Of a stretch of DNA of 64,000 bases, positions 24,526-32,606 are shown piece by piece. The stretch comes from Nocardioides jiangsuensis (GTDB taxonomy: Bacteria; Actinomycetota; Actinomycetes; Propionibacteriales; Nocardioidaceae), in the NCBI RefSeq assembly GCF_019679455.1, contig NZ_JAIEZQ010000002.1, forward strand, positions 558,001 through 622,000, written 5' to 3'. Below the pieces are notes generated by a model. That model was not told the origin of the DNA. It was given only the letters and a program-made list of their open reading frames with translations, and did not search any database. Every line of letters begins with the position of its first letter. The stretch's first letter is position 1. Position numbers and translations under genes: made by a program.

Positions 24526-24605
24526 CGACACAGCGGCACACGTGTGCGGTTGTGACAGGGTCCCGGAGCGCGAACGTGCCACGACGGCACACGTGTGCCG
24601 TCGTG
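24526..24605. repeat. Palindrome-pair repeat element, copy 2, with a 26-bp perfect palindrome
   Basis: This second copy of the element has GCACACGTGTGC at 24536-24547 and 24587-24598. The latter sits inside a perfect 26-bp palindrome at 24580-24605 (half-site CACGACGGCACAC). The first 23 bases differ from copy 1 at a single position; the middle is more diverged. Degenerate CCCGTGTG repeats follow to about 24655. The element is about 80 bases upstream of the EamA gene and may affect its transcription. Confidence 0.9.
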
Positions 24606-24683
24606 CCCGTGTGCCCGTGTGCGTGCGCCGTCCTGCCCGTGTGCCGTGTGCGGTGGTGGACGCGCGGCGGGGAGGATGTGCTG

Positions 24684-25574
24684 GTGCGCACCCTCCTGCT
24701 GATGGCCGTCGGCGTCCTCGCGGTCTCGTTGTCCGGCCCGCTGATGGCCGCGATGGTGGTCCCTCCGCTGGCGATCGCGTTCTGGCGCAACGCGATGGCG
24801 ACCGCGCTGCTCGCCCCGTCGGCGGTCTCGACCCGGCGGACCGAGCTGACCGGGCTCGGCGGGCGGCGGCTGCTGCTGGTGTCGGCGTCCGGCCTCGCGC
24901 TCGCGCTCCACTTCGGCACCTGGGTCACGTCGCTGACGCTCACGTCGGTCGCCTCGGCCACCGCGCTCGTGTGCCTGCAGATCGGCTGGGTGGTGGCCTG
25001 GCAGCTGCTGCGCGGGGAGCGGTTCCGCGCCGGCGTGGTGGCCGGGCTGGTCGTCGCGTTCGCCGGGGTGCTCGTCGTCTCCGGGGTCGACCTCACCCTG
25101 TCCGTGGAGGCGCTGGTGGGGGACCTGCTCGCGCTCGTGGGCGGGATGGCCGCCGCGGCGTACATGCTGGTCGGCTCCCGGGCCCGCCGGACGATGACCA
25201 CGACGACGTACACCTTCGTGTGCTACGGCACCTGCGCGCTGTTCCTCGCCGTGGCCTGCCTGGTGTCGGGGCAGGAGCTGGCCGGGTACGACGGGCGGCA
25301 GTGGCTGCTCCTGCTCGCCGTGACGCTGACCGCCCAGCTGATGGGCCACTCGGTCTTCAACCACCTGCTCGCGACGACCGGACCGATGGTGGTCTCGCTG
25401 GCGCTGCTCCTCGAGGTGCCCGGTGCCGCCCTGCTGGCGGCCTGGATCCTCGGGCAGCGGCCGCCGCTCGAGGCGCTGCTCGGTCTCCTGGTGATCCTCG
25501 CCGGGATGGCGCTGGTGGTGCTCAACAACACCGCGCCGAAGGCGGAGCCGAGCCTGGAGGCACCCCTCGACTGA
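24684..25574 (+). CDS. EamA (DMT superfamily) transporter
   Basis: This 296-residue integral membrane protein has about ten helices formed by two EamA repeats (residues 1-135 and 148-285). Typical features are PLAIAFWRN in the first repeat, ASATALVCLQIGWVVAW, and GHSVFNHLLATTGPMVVS with LEVPGAALLAAWIL in the second. Such carriers export metabolites, amino acids or drugs; the substrate is not evident. GTG 24684 is preferred because GGAGG (24671-24675) is well spaced; GTG 24678 is too close. The upstream region carries the palindromic repeat. Confidence 0.9.
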   Translation: MRTLLLMAVGVLAVSLSGPLMAAMVVPPLAIAFWRNAMATALLAPSAVSTRRTELTGLGGRRLLLVSASGLALALHFGTWVTSLTLTSVASATALVCLQIGWVVAWQLLRGERFRAGVVAGLVVAFAGVLVVSGVDLTLSVEALVGDLLALVGGMAAAAYMLVGSRARRTMTTTTYTFVCYGTCALFLAVACLVSGQELAGYDGRQWLLLLAVTLTAQLMGHSVFNHLLATTGPMVVSLALLLEVPGAALLAAWILGQRPPLEALLGLLVILAGMALVVLNNTAPKAEPSLEAPLD

Positions 25575-25734
25575 CGGGCGTGCCGCCGGCGCTCCACAGT
25601 CACGGGACGCACCGCCGCGGGTCGCTGTACAGGTCCGCTCACGGTGACAAATGCCACGGGATCCGGGCCTCCCCGCGGGCTGCTACCTGCGAGTAGGCTC
25701 CGAGCAACCTGGCCTGTCGAAGAGAGGTTCCTCG

Positions 25735-26700
25735 ATGTCTGACGCGCTCCGCGCACGCCGTTCCTGCCACGCTGTCCCCGGCTCCAACCCGCGCTTCCTC
25801 GAGAAGGCGCAGGGTCTCGACAGCGACCAGGTGTTCCTCGACATCGAGGACTCGGTGGCCCCGATCGCCAAGCCCGACGCCCGCAAGAACATCGTCGAGG
25901 TGCTCAACACCGGCGACTGGGGGAACCGGGTGCGCACGGTCCGCGTGAACGACTGGACCACGCAGTGGACCTACAAGGACGTCATCGAGGTGGTCGAGGG
26001 CGCCGGGGCGAACCTCGACTGCATCATGCTGCCGAAGGTGCAGACCGCCGACCAGGTCAAGGCGCTCGACGTGCTGCTCACCCAGATCGAGACCACGATG
26101 GGCTACGAGGTCGGCCGGATCGGCATCGAGGCGCAGATCGAGAACGCGCTCGGCCTGATCAACGTCGACGACATCGCCACCGCGTCGCCGCGCGTGGAGA
26201 CGATCATCTTCGGCCCCGCCGACTTCATGGCCTCGATCAACATGAAGTCCCTCGTGGTGGGCGAGCAGCCCCCCGGGTACGACGTCGGCGACGCCTACCA
26301 CTACATCCTGATGCGGATCCTGATGGCGGCGCGGGCGCACGACAAGCAGGCCATCGACGGGCCCTACCTGCAGATCAAGGACCTCGACGGCTTCAAGCGG
26401 GTCGCCGGCCGCGCAGCCGCCCTCGGCTTCGACGGCAAGTGGACCCTGCACCCGGACCAGATCGCGGCCGCCAACGAGGTGTTCTCGCCGCTCCAGTCCG
26501 ACTACGACCACGCCGAGAACATCCTCGACGCCTACGACTGGTTCACCTCCGAGAAGGGCGGCGCCAAGGGCGCGGTCATGCTCGGCGACGAGATGATCGA
26601 CGAGGCCTCGCGCAAGATGGCGCTGGTGATCTCGGCCAAGGGCCGCGCCGCCGGCATGGAGCGCTCCGACGTGTGGACCGCTCCGGAAGGGGACAACTGA
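25735..26700 (+). CDS. HpcH/HpaI-type CoA lyase, probable L-malyl/beta-methylmalyl-CoA lyase
   Basis: This TIM-barrel CitE-like lyase has 321 residues. Conserved parts are RSCHAVPGSNPRFLEKA, the metal-site FLDIEDSVAP, IGIEAQIENALGLIN and FGPADFMASI, and the C-terminal GKWTLHPDQI. Relatives reversibly cleave malyl-CoA or beta-methylmalyl-CoA to glyoxylate plus acetyl- or propionyl-CoA; citramalyl-CoA lyases are close alternatives. One base separates it from an acyl-CoA dehydrogenase, and a MaoC hydratase lies 6 kb away. That set fits the end of the ethylmalonyl-CoA pathway. AGAGAGG precedes the ATG by 8 bases. Confidence 0.88.
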   Translation: MSDALRARRSCHAVPGSNPRFLEKAQGLDSDQVFLDIEDSVAPIAKPDARKNIVEVLNTGDWGNRVRTVRVNDWTTQWTYKDVIEVVEGAGANLDCIMLPKVQTADQVKALDVLLTQIETTMGYEVGRIGIEAQIENALGLINVDDIATASPRVETIIFGPADFMASINMKSLVVGEQPPGYDVGDAYHYILMRILMAARAHDKQAIDGPYLQIKDLDGFKRVAGRAAALGFDGKWTLHPDQIAAANEVFSPLQSDYDHAENILDAYDWFTSEKGGAKGAVMLGDEMIDEASRKMALVISAKGRAAGMERSDVWTAPEGDN

Positions 26701-26701
26701 C

Positions 26702-27895
26702 ATGCCCGAGCTGTGCCGCACCGACGACCTGACCGACATCCAGCAGGAGATCCTGAAGACGGTCCGCTCGTTCGTCGACGAGAAGATCCTCCCCGTCGCC
26801 ACCGAGCTGGAGCACAAGGACGAGTACCCCACCGAGATCGTGGAGGGGATGAAGGAGCTCGGCCTGTTCGGGCTCACCATCCCCGAGGAGTACGGCGGTC
26901 TCGGGGAGTCCCTGCTGACCTACGCCCTGGTGGTGGAGGAGATCGCACGCGGCTGGATGAGCGTCTCGGGGATCGTGAACACCCACTTCATCGTGGCCTA
27001 CATGCTCATGCAGCACGGCACCGAGGAGCAGAAGCAGTACTACCTGCCGAAGATGGCCGCCGGTGAGGTCCGCGGTGCGTTCTCGATGTCCGAGCCCGGC
27101 TGCGGCTCCGACGTGTCGGCGATCAAGACCAAGGCCGTGAGGAGCGGCGACGGCTACGTGATCAACGGCCAGAAGATGTGGCTGACCAACGGAGGCTCCT
27201 CCACCCTGGTCGCCGTACTCGTGAAGACCGACGAGGGCGCCGACTCCGTCTACAAGAACATGACCACCTTCCTGGTCGAGAAGCCCGCCGGCTTCGGCGA
27301 GGTCATGCCCGGGCTCACCGTCCCCGGCAAGATCGAGAAGATGGGCTACAAGGGCGTCGACACCACCGAGCTCGTCTTCGACGGGTTCGAGGTGGGCGCC
27401 GACCAGGTTCTCGGCGGGCAGCCGGGCCGCGGCTTCTACCAGATGATGGACGGGGTCGAGGTCGGCCGCGTGAACGTCGCCGCCCGCGGCTGCGGGGTGG
27501 CGTGGCGCGCCTTCGAGCTCGGCGTCCGGTACTCCCAGCAGCGCGAGACCTTCGGCAAGAAGATCGCCGACCACCAGGCGGTGCTGTTCCGTCTCGCGGA
27601 GATGGGCACCAAGGTCGAGGCCGCGCACCAGATGATGGTCAAGGCCGCCCGCAAGAAGGACTCGGGGGAGCGCAACGACCTCGAGGCCGGCATGGCCAAG
27701 TACCTCGCCTCGGAGTACTGCTCGCAGGTCGTCGAGGACTCCTTCCGGATCCACGGCGGCTACGGGTTCTCCAAGGAGTACGAGATCGAGCGGCTCTACC
27801 GCGAGGCCCCGATGCTGCTGATCGGCGAGGGCACCGCGGACATCCAGCGGATGATCATCGGCCGCCGCCTGCTCGAGGACTACAAGCTGCGCTGA
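26702..27895 (+). CDS. Acyl-CoA dehydrogenase, possible methylsuccinyl-CoA dehydrogenase
   Basis: This FAD-dependent acyl-CoA dehydrogenase has 397 residues. Motifs include the FAD/substrate loop FSMSEPGCGSDVSAIKT, MWLTNGG, QQRETFGKKIADHQ, FRIHGGYGFSKEYEIERL and the C-terminal EGTADIQRMIIGRRLL. It oxidises the alpha-beta bond of an acyl-CoA and passes electrons to ETF. Position one base after the CoA lyase suggests (2S)-methylsuccinyl-CoA as substrate in an ethylmalonyl-CoA route; isovaleryl- or other branched-chain acyl-CoA is the alternative. No crotonyl-CoA reductase or mutase is in the window. Confidence 0.92.
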   Translation: MPELCRTDDLTDIQQEILKTVRSFVDEKILPVATELEHKDEYPTEIVEGMKELGLFGLTIPEEYGGLGESLLTYALVVEEIARGWMSVSGIVNTHFIVAYMLMQHGTEEQKQYYLPKMAAGEVRGAFSMSEPGCGSDVSAIKTKAVRSGDGYVINGQKMWLTNGGSSTLVAVLVKTDEGADSVYKNMTTFLVEKPAGFGEVMPGLTVPGKIEKMGYKGVDTTELVFDGFEVGADQVLGGQPGRGFYQMMDGVEVGRVNVAARGCGVAWRAFELGVRYSQQRETFGKKIADHQAVLFRLAEMGTKVEAAHQMMVKAARKKDSGERNDLEAGMAKYLASEYCSQVVEDSFRIHGGYGFSKEYEIERLYREAPMLLIGEGTADIQRMIIGRRLLEDYKLR

Positions 27896-27977
27896 CCCGC
27901 GCGGCGCCCCTGCCCGTCCACCTGCCGTTCGGCTACTGTCCAACCTTGGGGTGGACGTGCCGGACGGGGTGACACGT

Positions 27978-29543
27978 ATGACAGAGCAGAGCGGGACGGC
28001 GGGGCTGCTGGACGCACGCGTCGACGACGAGGGCGTGCACCTGCGGCACCCGGTCGAGGGCGGTCTCGCGGTGGAGCTCGACGGCCGCCGGGTGTGGGCC
28101 TTCGTGCCCGGCCGGGACGGGCGCCGTACGTCGGACGGCGGGTGCTCGGTCCCCTGGCCGGACCTGCTGCGCCCCCACCTCGACGGCCGCGCCCGGCTGG
28201 CACTGCGGTCGATCGAGCACGGTGAGGTGCTGTACGACGCGCCCGTCTCGCTGGGGACCGGCGAGGGGGTCCTCCGGGTCGTCGGCAAGGACGGCCGGCC
28301 CCTCGCGGTGGACAAGCAGGGCTCGGTCACCCCGATGTTCGCCGAGGCCGGCGACGACGTACGCCGTGCCCTCGTGGAGCACGTCGCGGAGGCGCTGGCC
28401 CAGCTCGACGCGCGGGGCCACCGGGCCTTCGTGGCGTTCGGCGCCCTGCTCGGCGGGGTCCGCGACGGCCGGCTGATCGGGCACGACAACGACGCCGACA
28501 TCGCCTACCTGGCACGGTCCACCCACCCGTTCGACATCATTCGTGAGTCGATGCAGATCGAGCGCGAGCTCAACGAGGCGGGCTGGCAGACGAGCCGGAT
28601 GTCCGGCGGCGACTTCAAGGTGATGGCCCGGCTGCCCGGTGACCGGGTGATCGGCATCGACGTGTTCACCGCCTTCTACCTCGACGGGTCGCTGCACCTG
28701 ATGCCCAGCGTGGTGGCCGACCTGCCGGTCTCGGCGCTGTTCCCGCCGAGCGAGGTCGAGGTGGAAGGGGTGCGGCTGCCCGCGCCGGCCGACCCCGAGG
28801 CCCTCCTCGAGGCCACCTACGGCCCCTCGTGGCGGGTGCCCGACCCGGCCTTCAAGTACGACCCGCCGCGGTGGGCCAGGCGCCGGTTCGGCGGGTTGAT
28901 GCGCGGCGAGCGTCGCCACATCCGTTACTGGGCCGACTTCTACGCCACCAAGGCCGCCCGGGTGCCGACCGAGCCGTCGTCCTTCGCCCGGTGGGTGGCC
29001 GAGCAGGAGCCGCGCCCCGCGTCCCTCGTCGACGTCGGCTCCGGCACCGGCCGCGACTCGCTGTGGCTCGCGGACCAGGGGATCGACGTGCTGGGCTGCG
29101 ACTACGCGTCCTCCGGGGTGGCCTTCGCCGAGGGCAGGGCCCGGGAGACCGGCTCGTCGGCCCGGTTCCGCCGGCTGAACCTCTACGACTACCGGCAGCT
29201 GCTCACCGTCGGCGCGCAGCTCGCGCACGAGCGGCCCACCGACGCGGTCTACGCCCGGTTCCTGGTGCACGCGCTCGAGGACGAGGGCCGGCACAACCTG
29301 TGGCGGTTCGGTCGCAGCGTCCTGCGCGGCACCCGCGGCCGGCTGTACCTGGAGTTCCGCACCGAGGCCACCGAGCACGAGTTCGGCGAGCACTACCGTC
29401 AGTTCGTGCAGCCGGAGACGGTGGCCGGGGAGCTGGCCGGCTACGGCTTCACGGTCACCCACAGCGAGAACCGGCACGGCCTGGCGGTGCACCACCACGA
29501 GGACCCGCGCGTATGTCGCATCGTCGCGAGACTGGAGGCGTAG
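27978..29543 (+). CDS. LicD-like nucleotidyltransferase fused to SAM methyltransferase
   Basis: This 521-residue two-domain protein has an N-terminal beta domain (1-115) followed by a LicD-type core, with FGALLGGVRDGRLIGHDNDA at 154-173 keeping the G-x-LLG-x-x-R and D-x-D-x-D pattern of phosphocholine or sugar-phosphate transferases. From about residue 340 a class I methyltransferase begins, with SAM loop LVDVGSGTGRDS at 350-361. It probably modifies a surface polymer with a substituent that is also methylated; this is inferred. The next gene starts 4 bases later. ATG 27978 is chosen over GTG 27951. Confidence 0.8.
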   Translation: MTEQSGTAGLLDARVDDEGVHLRHPVEGGLAVELDGRRVWAFVPGRDGRRTSDGGCSVPWPDLLRPHLDGRARLALRSIEHGEVLYDAPVSLGTGEGVLRVVGKDGRPLAVDKQGSVTPMFAEAGDDVRRALVEHVAEALAQLDARGHRAFVAFGALLGGVRDGRLIGHDNDADIAYLARSTHPFDIIRESMQIERELNEAGWQTSRMSGGDFKVMARLPGDRVIGIDVFTAFYLDGSLHLMPSVVADLPVSALFPPSEVEVEGVRLPAPADPEALLEATYGPSWRVPDPAFKYDPPRWARRRFGGLMRGERRHIRYWADFYATKAARVPTEPSSFARWVAEQEPRPASLVDVGSGTGRDSLWLADQGIDVLGCDYASSGVAFAEGRARETGSSARFRRLNLYDYRQLLTVGAQLAHERPTDAVYARFLVHALEDEGRHNLWRFGRSVLRGTRGRLYLEFRTEATEHEFGEHYRQFVQPETVAGELAGYGFTVTHSENRHGLAVHHHEDPRVCRIVARLEA

Positions 29544-29547
29544 AACG

Positions 29548-29868
29548 ATGAGGAAGCGACCCGAGAAGGGCCAGGATCCGCAGAACGGTCCGCAGCAGGG
29601 CCCCAGGCAGGGCGGCAAACCGGGCCAGAAGCAGGGCCCGAAGCAGGGCCCGCAGGACGGGCCCCCGCGCTGGCGCAAGGCGCAGCGGGAGATCGAGGCG
29701 CTGCGCGCCCGGGTGGCCCGGCTGGAGGCCGAGGTGCAGGAGTGCCGCCAGCTCAACAAGCGGCTCGCGGAGGTCACCGACGTGGTGGCCGAGGTCCTGC
29801 TCCCGGCCGAGCAGCGCGACGAGGAGCGGCTGCGCGCCCTCCTGGCGAACTACGAACGGACGCTGTGA
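29548..29868 (+). CDS. Small Gly/Gln-rich coiled-coil protein (DUF6752-like)
   Basis: This 106-residue protein has two parts. The first 42 residues are a low-complexity basic tail rich in Gly, Gln, Pro and Lys (QQGPRQGGKPGQ), and the rest is a continuous helix with heptad leucines (IEALRARVARLEAEV). No catalytic site or signal is seen. It may be a scaffold or multimerisation partner of the LicD-methyltransferase protein encoded 4 bases upstream, and is coupled (GTGA) to the DUF2332 gene downstream. It resembles DUF6752 proteins as I recall them; the function is unknown. Confidence 0.75.
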   Translation: MRKRPEKGQDPQNGPQQGPRQGGKPGQKQGPKQGPQDGPPRWRKAQREIEALRARVARLEAEVQECRQLNKRLAEVTDVVAEVLLPAEQRDEERLRALLANYERTL

Positions 29869-30938
29869 CCGCAGGGATGTCGCGGGAGGGTGCCGCCCGC
29901 ACCGCCCGCCTGTTCCGCGACCAGGCGGGGGCCTGCGAACGGCTCGGCTCCCCGATGTACGCCGAGCTCCTCGGCCGGCTCGCCGACGACCTCGAGGCGG
30001 GCGGTGTCACGTGCACCGTGCTCACCGGCCACGAGGACGACCCCGGCCCGTCCGGGCTCGGCCTGCGCCTGCTCGGCAGCGTGCACCGGCTCGTGCTGGA
30101 GCGCCGCGCGAGCGGGCTCGCGACCTTCTACCCGAGCGTCGGCGGCACCTGGGAGCCGGCGGGTGGCTGGCGCGCCTTCGAGGCGCTGCTCGGGCAGGAG
30201 CCCGACGCGGTCCGCGAGTGGCTGGACCGGCCGCCGCAGACCAACGAGGTCGGCCGGGCCGCCGCGCTGGTGGGCGGCCTGCTCCGGCTCGGCGAGACGT
30301 ACCGGCTGCCCGTCCGGCTGCTGGAGATCGGGTCGAGCGGCGGGCTCAACCTGCGCGCCGACCGGTTCGCCTACGAGATGGACGGCGCGGTGGTGCAGGG
30401 GCCCGCCGACAGCCCGCTGCGGCTGGTCGACGCCTGGCGCGGGACGCCGCTCGAGCCCTGGCCGGACCTGCAGGTCGCCGAGCGGCTCGGCAGCGACCCG
30501 ATGCCGGTCGACGTGGGCACCCCCGAGGGCAGGCTGCTGCTGACGGCGTACGTCTGGCCCGACCAGCACGAGCGGCACGAGCGGCTCCGGCACGCGTTCG
30601 CGGTCGCCGCGGCGCACCCGGTGGAGGTACGGCGGCGCGACGCGGCCTCCTTCGTCCGGGACGTCGCGCTCGTGGACGGCACCACCACCGTGCTTTGGCA
30701 CAGCGTGATGTGGCAGTACCTCGGCGAGCAGGAGCAGGCCGAGGTCACCGCGACGCTGGACAGGCTGGGAGCGGCCGCGACGGAGTCGGCGCCGTTCGCG
30801 CACCTGTTCGCCGAGCCCACCCGTCGTACCCCCGGGGCCGACCACGAGTTCCTGGTCGTGCTGCGGCTGTGGCCGGGAGGCGACCGCCGGATCCTGGGCA
30901 CCACGGTCGGCCACGGGCTGCCCACGACCTGGGAGTAA
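29865..30938 (+). CDS. DUF2332 family protein
   Basis: This 357-residue cytosolic protein of the actinobacterial DUF2332 family contains a long N-terminal helical part (TARLFRDQAGACERLGSPMY) and a Rossmann-like stretch LLEIGSSGGLNLRADRF that resembles a degenerate methyltransferase nucleotide loop, then TVLWHSVMWQYL. No activity is established; a SAM-binding role is speculative. The GTG at 29865 overlaps the upstream stop; ATG 29877 is an alternative. It belongs to the LicD-coiled-coil operon by overlap. Confidence 0.85.
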   Translation: MTAGMSREGAARTARLFRDQAGACERLGSPMYAELLGRLADDLEAGGVTCTVLTGHEDDPGPSGLGLRLLGSVHRLVLERRASGLATFYPSVGGTWEPAGGWRAFEALLGQEPDAVREWLDRPPQTNEVGRAAALVGGLLRLGETYRLPVRLLEIGSSGGLNLRADRFAYEMDGAVVQGPADSPLRLVDAWRGTPLEPWPDLQVAERLGSDPMPVDVGTPEGRLLLTAYVWPDQHERHERLRHAFAVAAAHPVEVRRRDAASFVRDVALVDGTTTVLWHSVMWQYLGEQEQAEVTATLDRLGAAATESAPFAHLFAEPTRRTPGADHEFLVVLRLWPGGDRRILGTTVGHGLPTTWE

Positions 30939-31003
30939 ACCCCTCGACCTCGCGGGGTCGCCGTGCCAGGGTGGGCCGTCAGGACCGAGCCGATGGAGGA
31001 CCG

Positions 31004-31198
31004 ATGGCCGCGGAAGAGAACGCCGGAGCAGGCAACGACGACGTGAAGGCCCGGATGCGTGAGGCCCTCGAGCGCAAGCAGAGCAACGACCGCGGCGTCG
31101 AGCACAAGGGGCACGGCAAGGAGAAGGCGCACGAGACCCGCGGACCGATGAGCGGGGTCCGGATGCACCGCCGCAAGGCCGGTGGCGGGGGCGCCTGA
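31004..31198 (+). CDS. DUF5302 small basic protein
   Basis: This 64-residue, highly charged, probably largely disordered protein begins with acidic residues, then DDVKARMREALERKQ (the DUF5302 core helix), and ends in a basic RMHRRKAGG tail. Function is unknown. TGGAGG lies a few bases before the ATG. It is short but conserved in actinobacteria. It lies between DUF2332 and a sulfotransferase-like gene on the same strand, without overlap. Confidence 0.8.
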   Translation: MAAEENAGAGNDDVKARMREALERKQSNDRGVEHKGHGKEKAHETRGPMSGVRMHRRKAGGGGA

Positions 31199-31302
31199 CC
31201 GCCGCACCCCGCTGGCCGACCGCTGCACGCCGGGTGCCGGGGCGACCCGCCGCGGACCGTAGACTTCGAGGCCGGCAGGACCTACGGCGCAGGAGGACTC
31301 AG

Positions 31303-32520
31303 GTGGGCACGCAGGGGCAGGGATCGGGTCCGGCGCGGGTGTTCCTGCACGTCGGGAGCCCCAAGACCGGCACCACGTTCCTGCAGAACGTGCTCTGGTC
31401 GCAGCACGACACGGCCCGTGAGCAGGGGCTGCTGCTGCCCGGCAGCTCCACCGCCGACCACTACCTGGCCAACCTCGACCTGCGCGGCCTCTCCGCGCAG
31501 GAGCACCACCCCGACCGCGCCGTGGGCATGTGGCGGCGCCTGGTCGACGAGGCGCTCGCCTGGGACGGCGACGTGCTGATCACCCACGAGCTCTTCGCCG
31601 GTGCCACCGCCGATCATGCCGCGGCCGCCGTCGCCGCCTTCGGGCCGGAGACCGAGGTGCACCTCGTGGTCACCGCCCGCGACCTGGTGCGCCAGGTGCC
31701 GGCCGAGTGGCAGGAGCGGATCAAGCACCGGCGCACCGCGACCTTCCCCGAGTTCGTCGACGACCTGGTCGCCCGGACCGGGGAGGCCACCTGGTTCTGG
31801 GAGGTCCACGACTACGCCGCGCTGGTCCGACGCTGGGGAAGCACGCTGCCCCCCGAGCGGGTGCACGTGGTGACCGTGCCGGGCTCCGGCGCCGGGTCCT
31901 CCCTGCTCTGGGAGCGGTTCGCCGGCCTGCTCGGGCTCGACCCCGCGTCGTTCGACCTGACCCGGTCCCGCGCCAACCGGTCGCTGGGCGCCGAGCAGGT
32001 CGAGCTGCTCCGCCGGGTCAACGCCGCGCTCGGCGACGCGCTGCCGCACCCCGGCCCGTACTCGGTGGACGTGAAGACGATGCTCGCCCAGCGGGTGCTG
32101 GTCGAGCACCCGGGCACGAGGCTGCGGCTCAGCCCCGAGGACCGGGCGCTCGCGGTGCAGTGGTCCCGCGACGTGGCCCGCGAGCTCGAGCGGCTCGGGG
32201 TCGACGTGGTCGGCGACCTCGCCGAGCTGGTCCCGCCGGAGGGCGACCCCGAGGCGGACCCCACCGCGCCGACGCTGCGCGACGAGGTCTCCGACGAGCG
32301 GCTGCTCGCCGAGAGCGTCGCCGCCCTGGTCGGGGTCCTCGACGAGCACCGCGAGCGCCGTGCGGAGCGCGACAACGCCCGGCGCCAGCTGCAGAAGGTC
32401 CGCGCCGAGCTCGCGCAGGCCCGCCGCGCCCTCGCCGAGGCGCAGGCGCAGCAGCCGGAGTCCGAGGCCGCCCCCCCGGCGCGCGGGCTCGCCGGCCGGC
32501 TGCGCCGTACGCGTGAGTAA
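31303..32520 (+). CDS. Sulfotransferase-like protein with C-terminal coiled coil
   Basis: This 405-residue protein starts with the PAPS-binding loop FLHVGSPKTGTTFLQNVL (phosphosulfate loop at residues 18-25), followed by VVTARDLVRQVPAEWQERI, where the family 3'-phosphate-binding Arg/Ser region lies. This fits a Stf-like sulfotransferase or a related kinase-like enzyme acting on glycolipid or capsule. After residue 340 a 50-residue alanine/glutamine/arginine coiled coil (AELAQARRALAEAQAQQ) ends the chain, an unusual addition. AGGAGGA precedes the GTG by 6 bases. The substrate is unknown; the LicD neighbour suggests a surface polymer. Confidence 0.82.
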   Translation: MGTQGQGSGPARVFLHVGSPKTGTTFLQNVLWSQHDTAREQGLLLPGSSTADHYLANLDLRGLSAQEHHPDRAVGMWRRLVDEALAWDGDVLITHELFAGATADHAAAAVAAFGPETEVHLVVTARDLVRQVPAEWQERIKHRRTATFPEFVDDLVARTGEATWFWEVHDYAALVRRWGSTLPPERVHVVTVPGSGAGSSLLWERFAGLLGLDPASFDLTRSRANRSLGAEQVELLRRVNAALGDALPHPGPYSVDVKTMLAQRVLVEHPGTRLRLSPEDRALAVQWSRDVARELERLGVDVVGDLAELVPPEGDPEADPTAPTLRDEVSDERLLAESVAALVGVLDEHRERRAERDNARRQLQKVRAELAQARRALAEAQAQQPESEAAPPARGLAGRLRRTRE

Positions 32521-32606
32521 TCCCACGGCTCCGGGGGCTCCCACGGGACGCACGGTTCGGCCACGATGGGGGCACCCAAGTCGGACAAACCTGCAAGGAG
32601 CGTGGG

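Noticed and set aside
23589-24677. N-terminal extension of the EamA transporter through the palindromic repeats
   Set aside because: The extension is low-complexity translation of intergenic repeats and the opposite strand of the split-barrel gene; GGAGG at 24671 sets the start at 24684.
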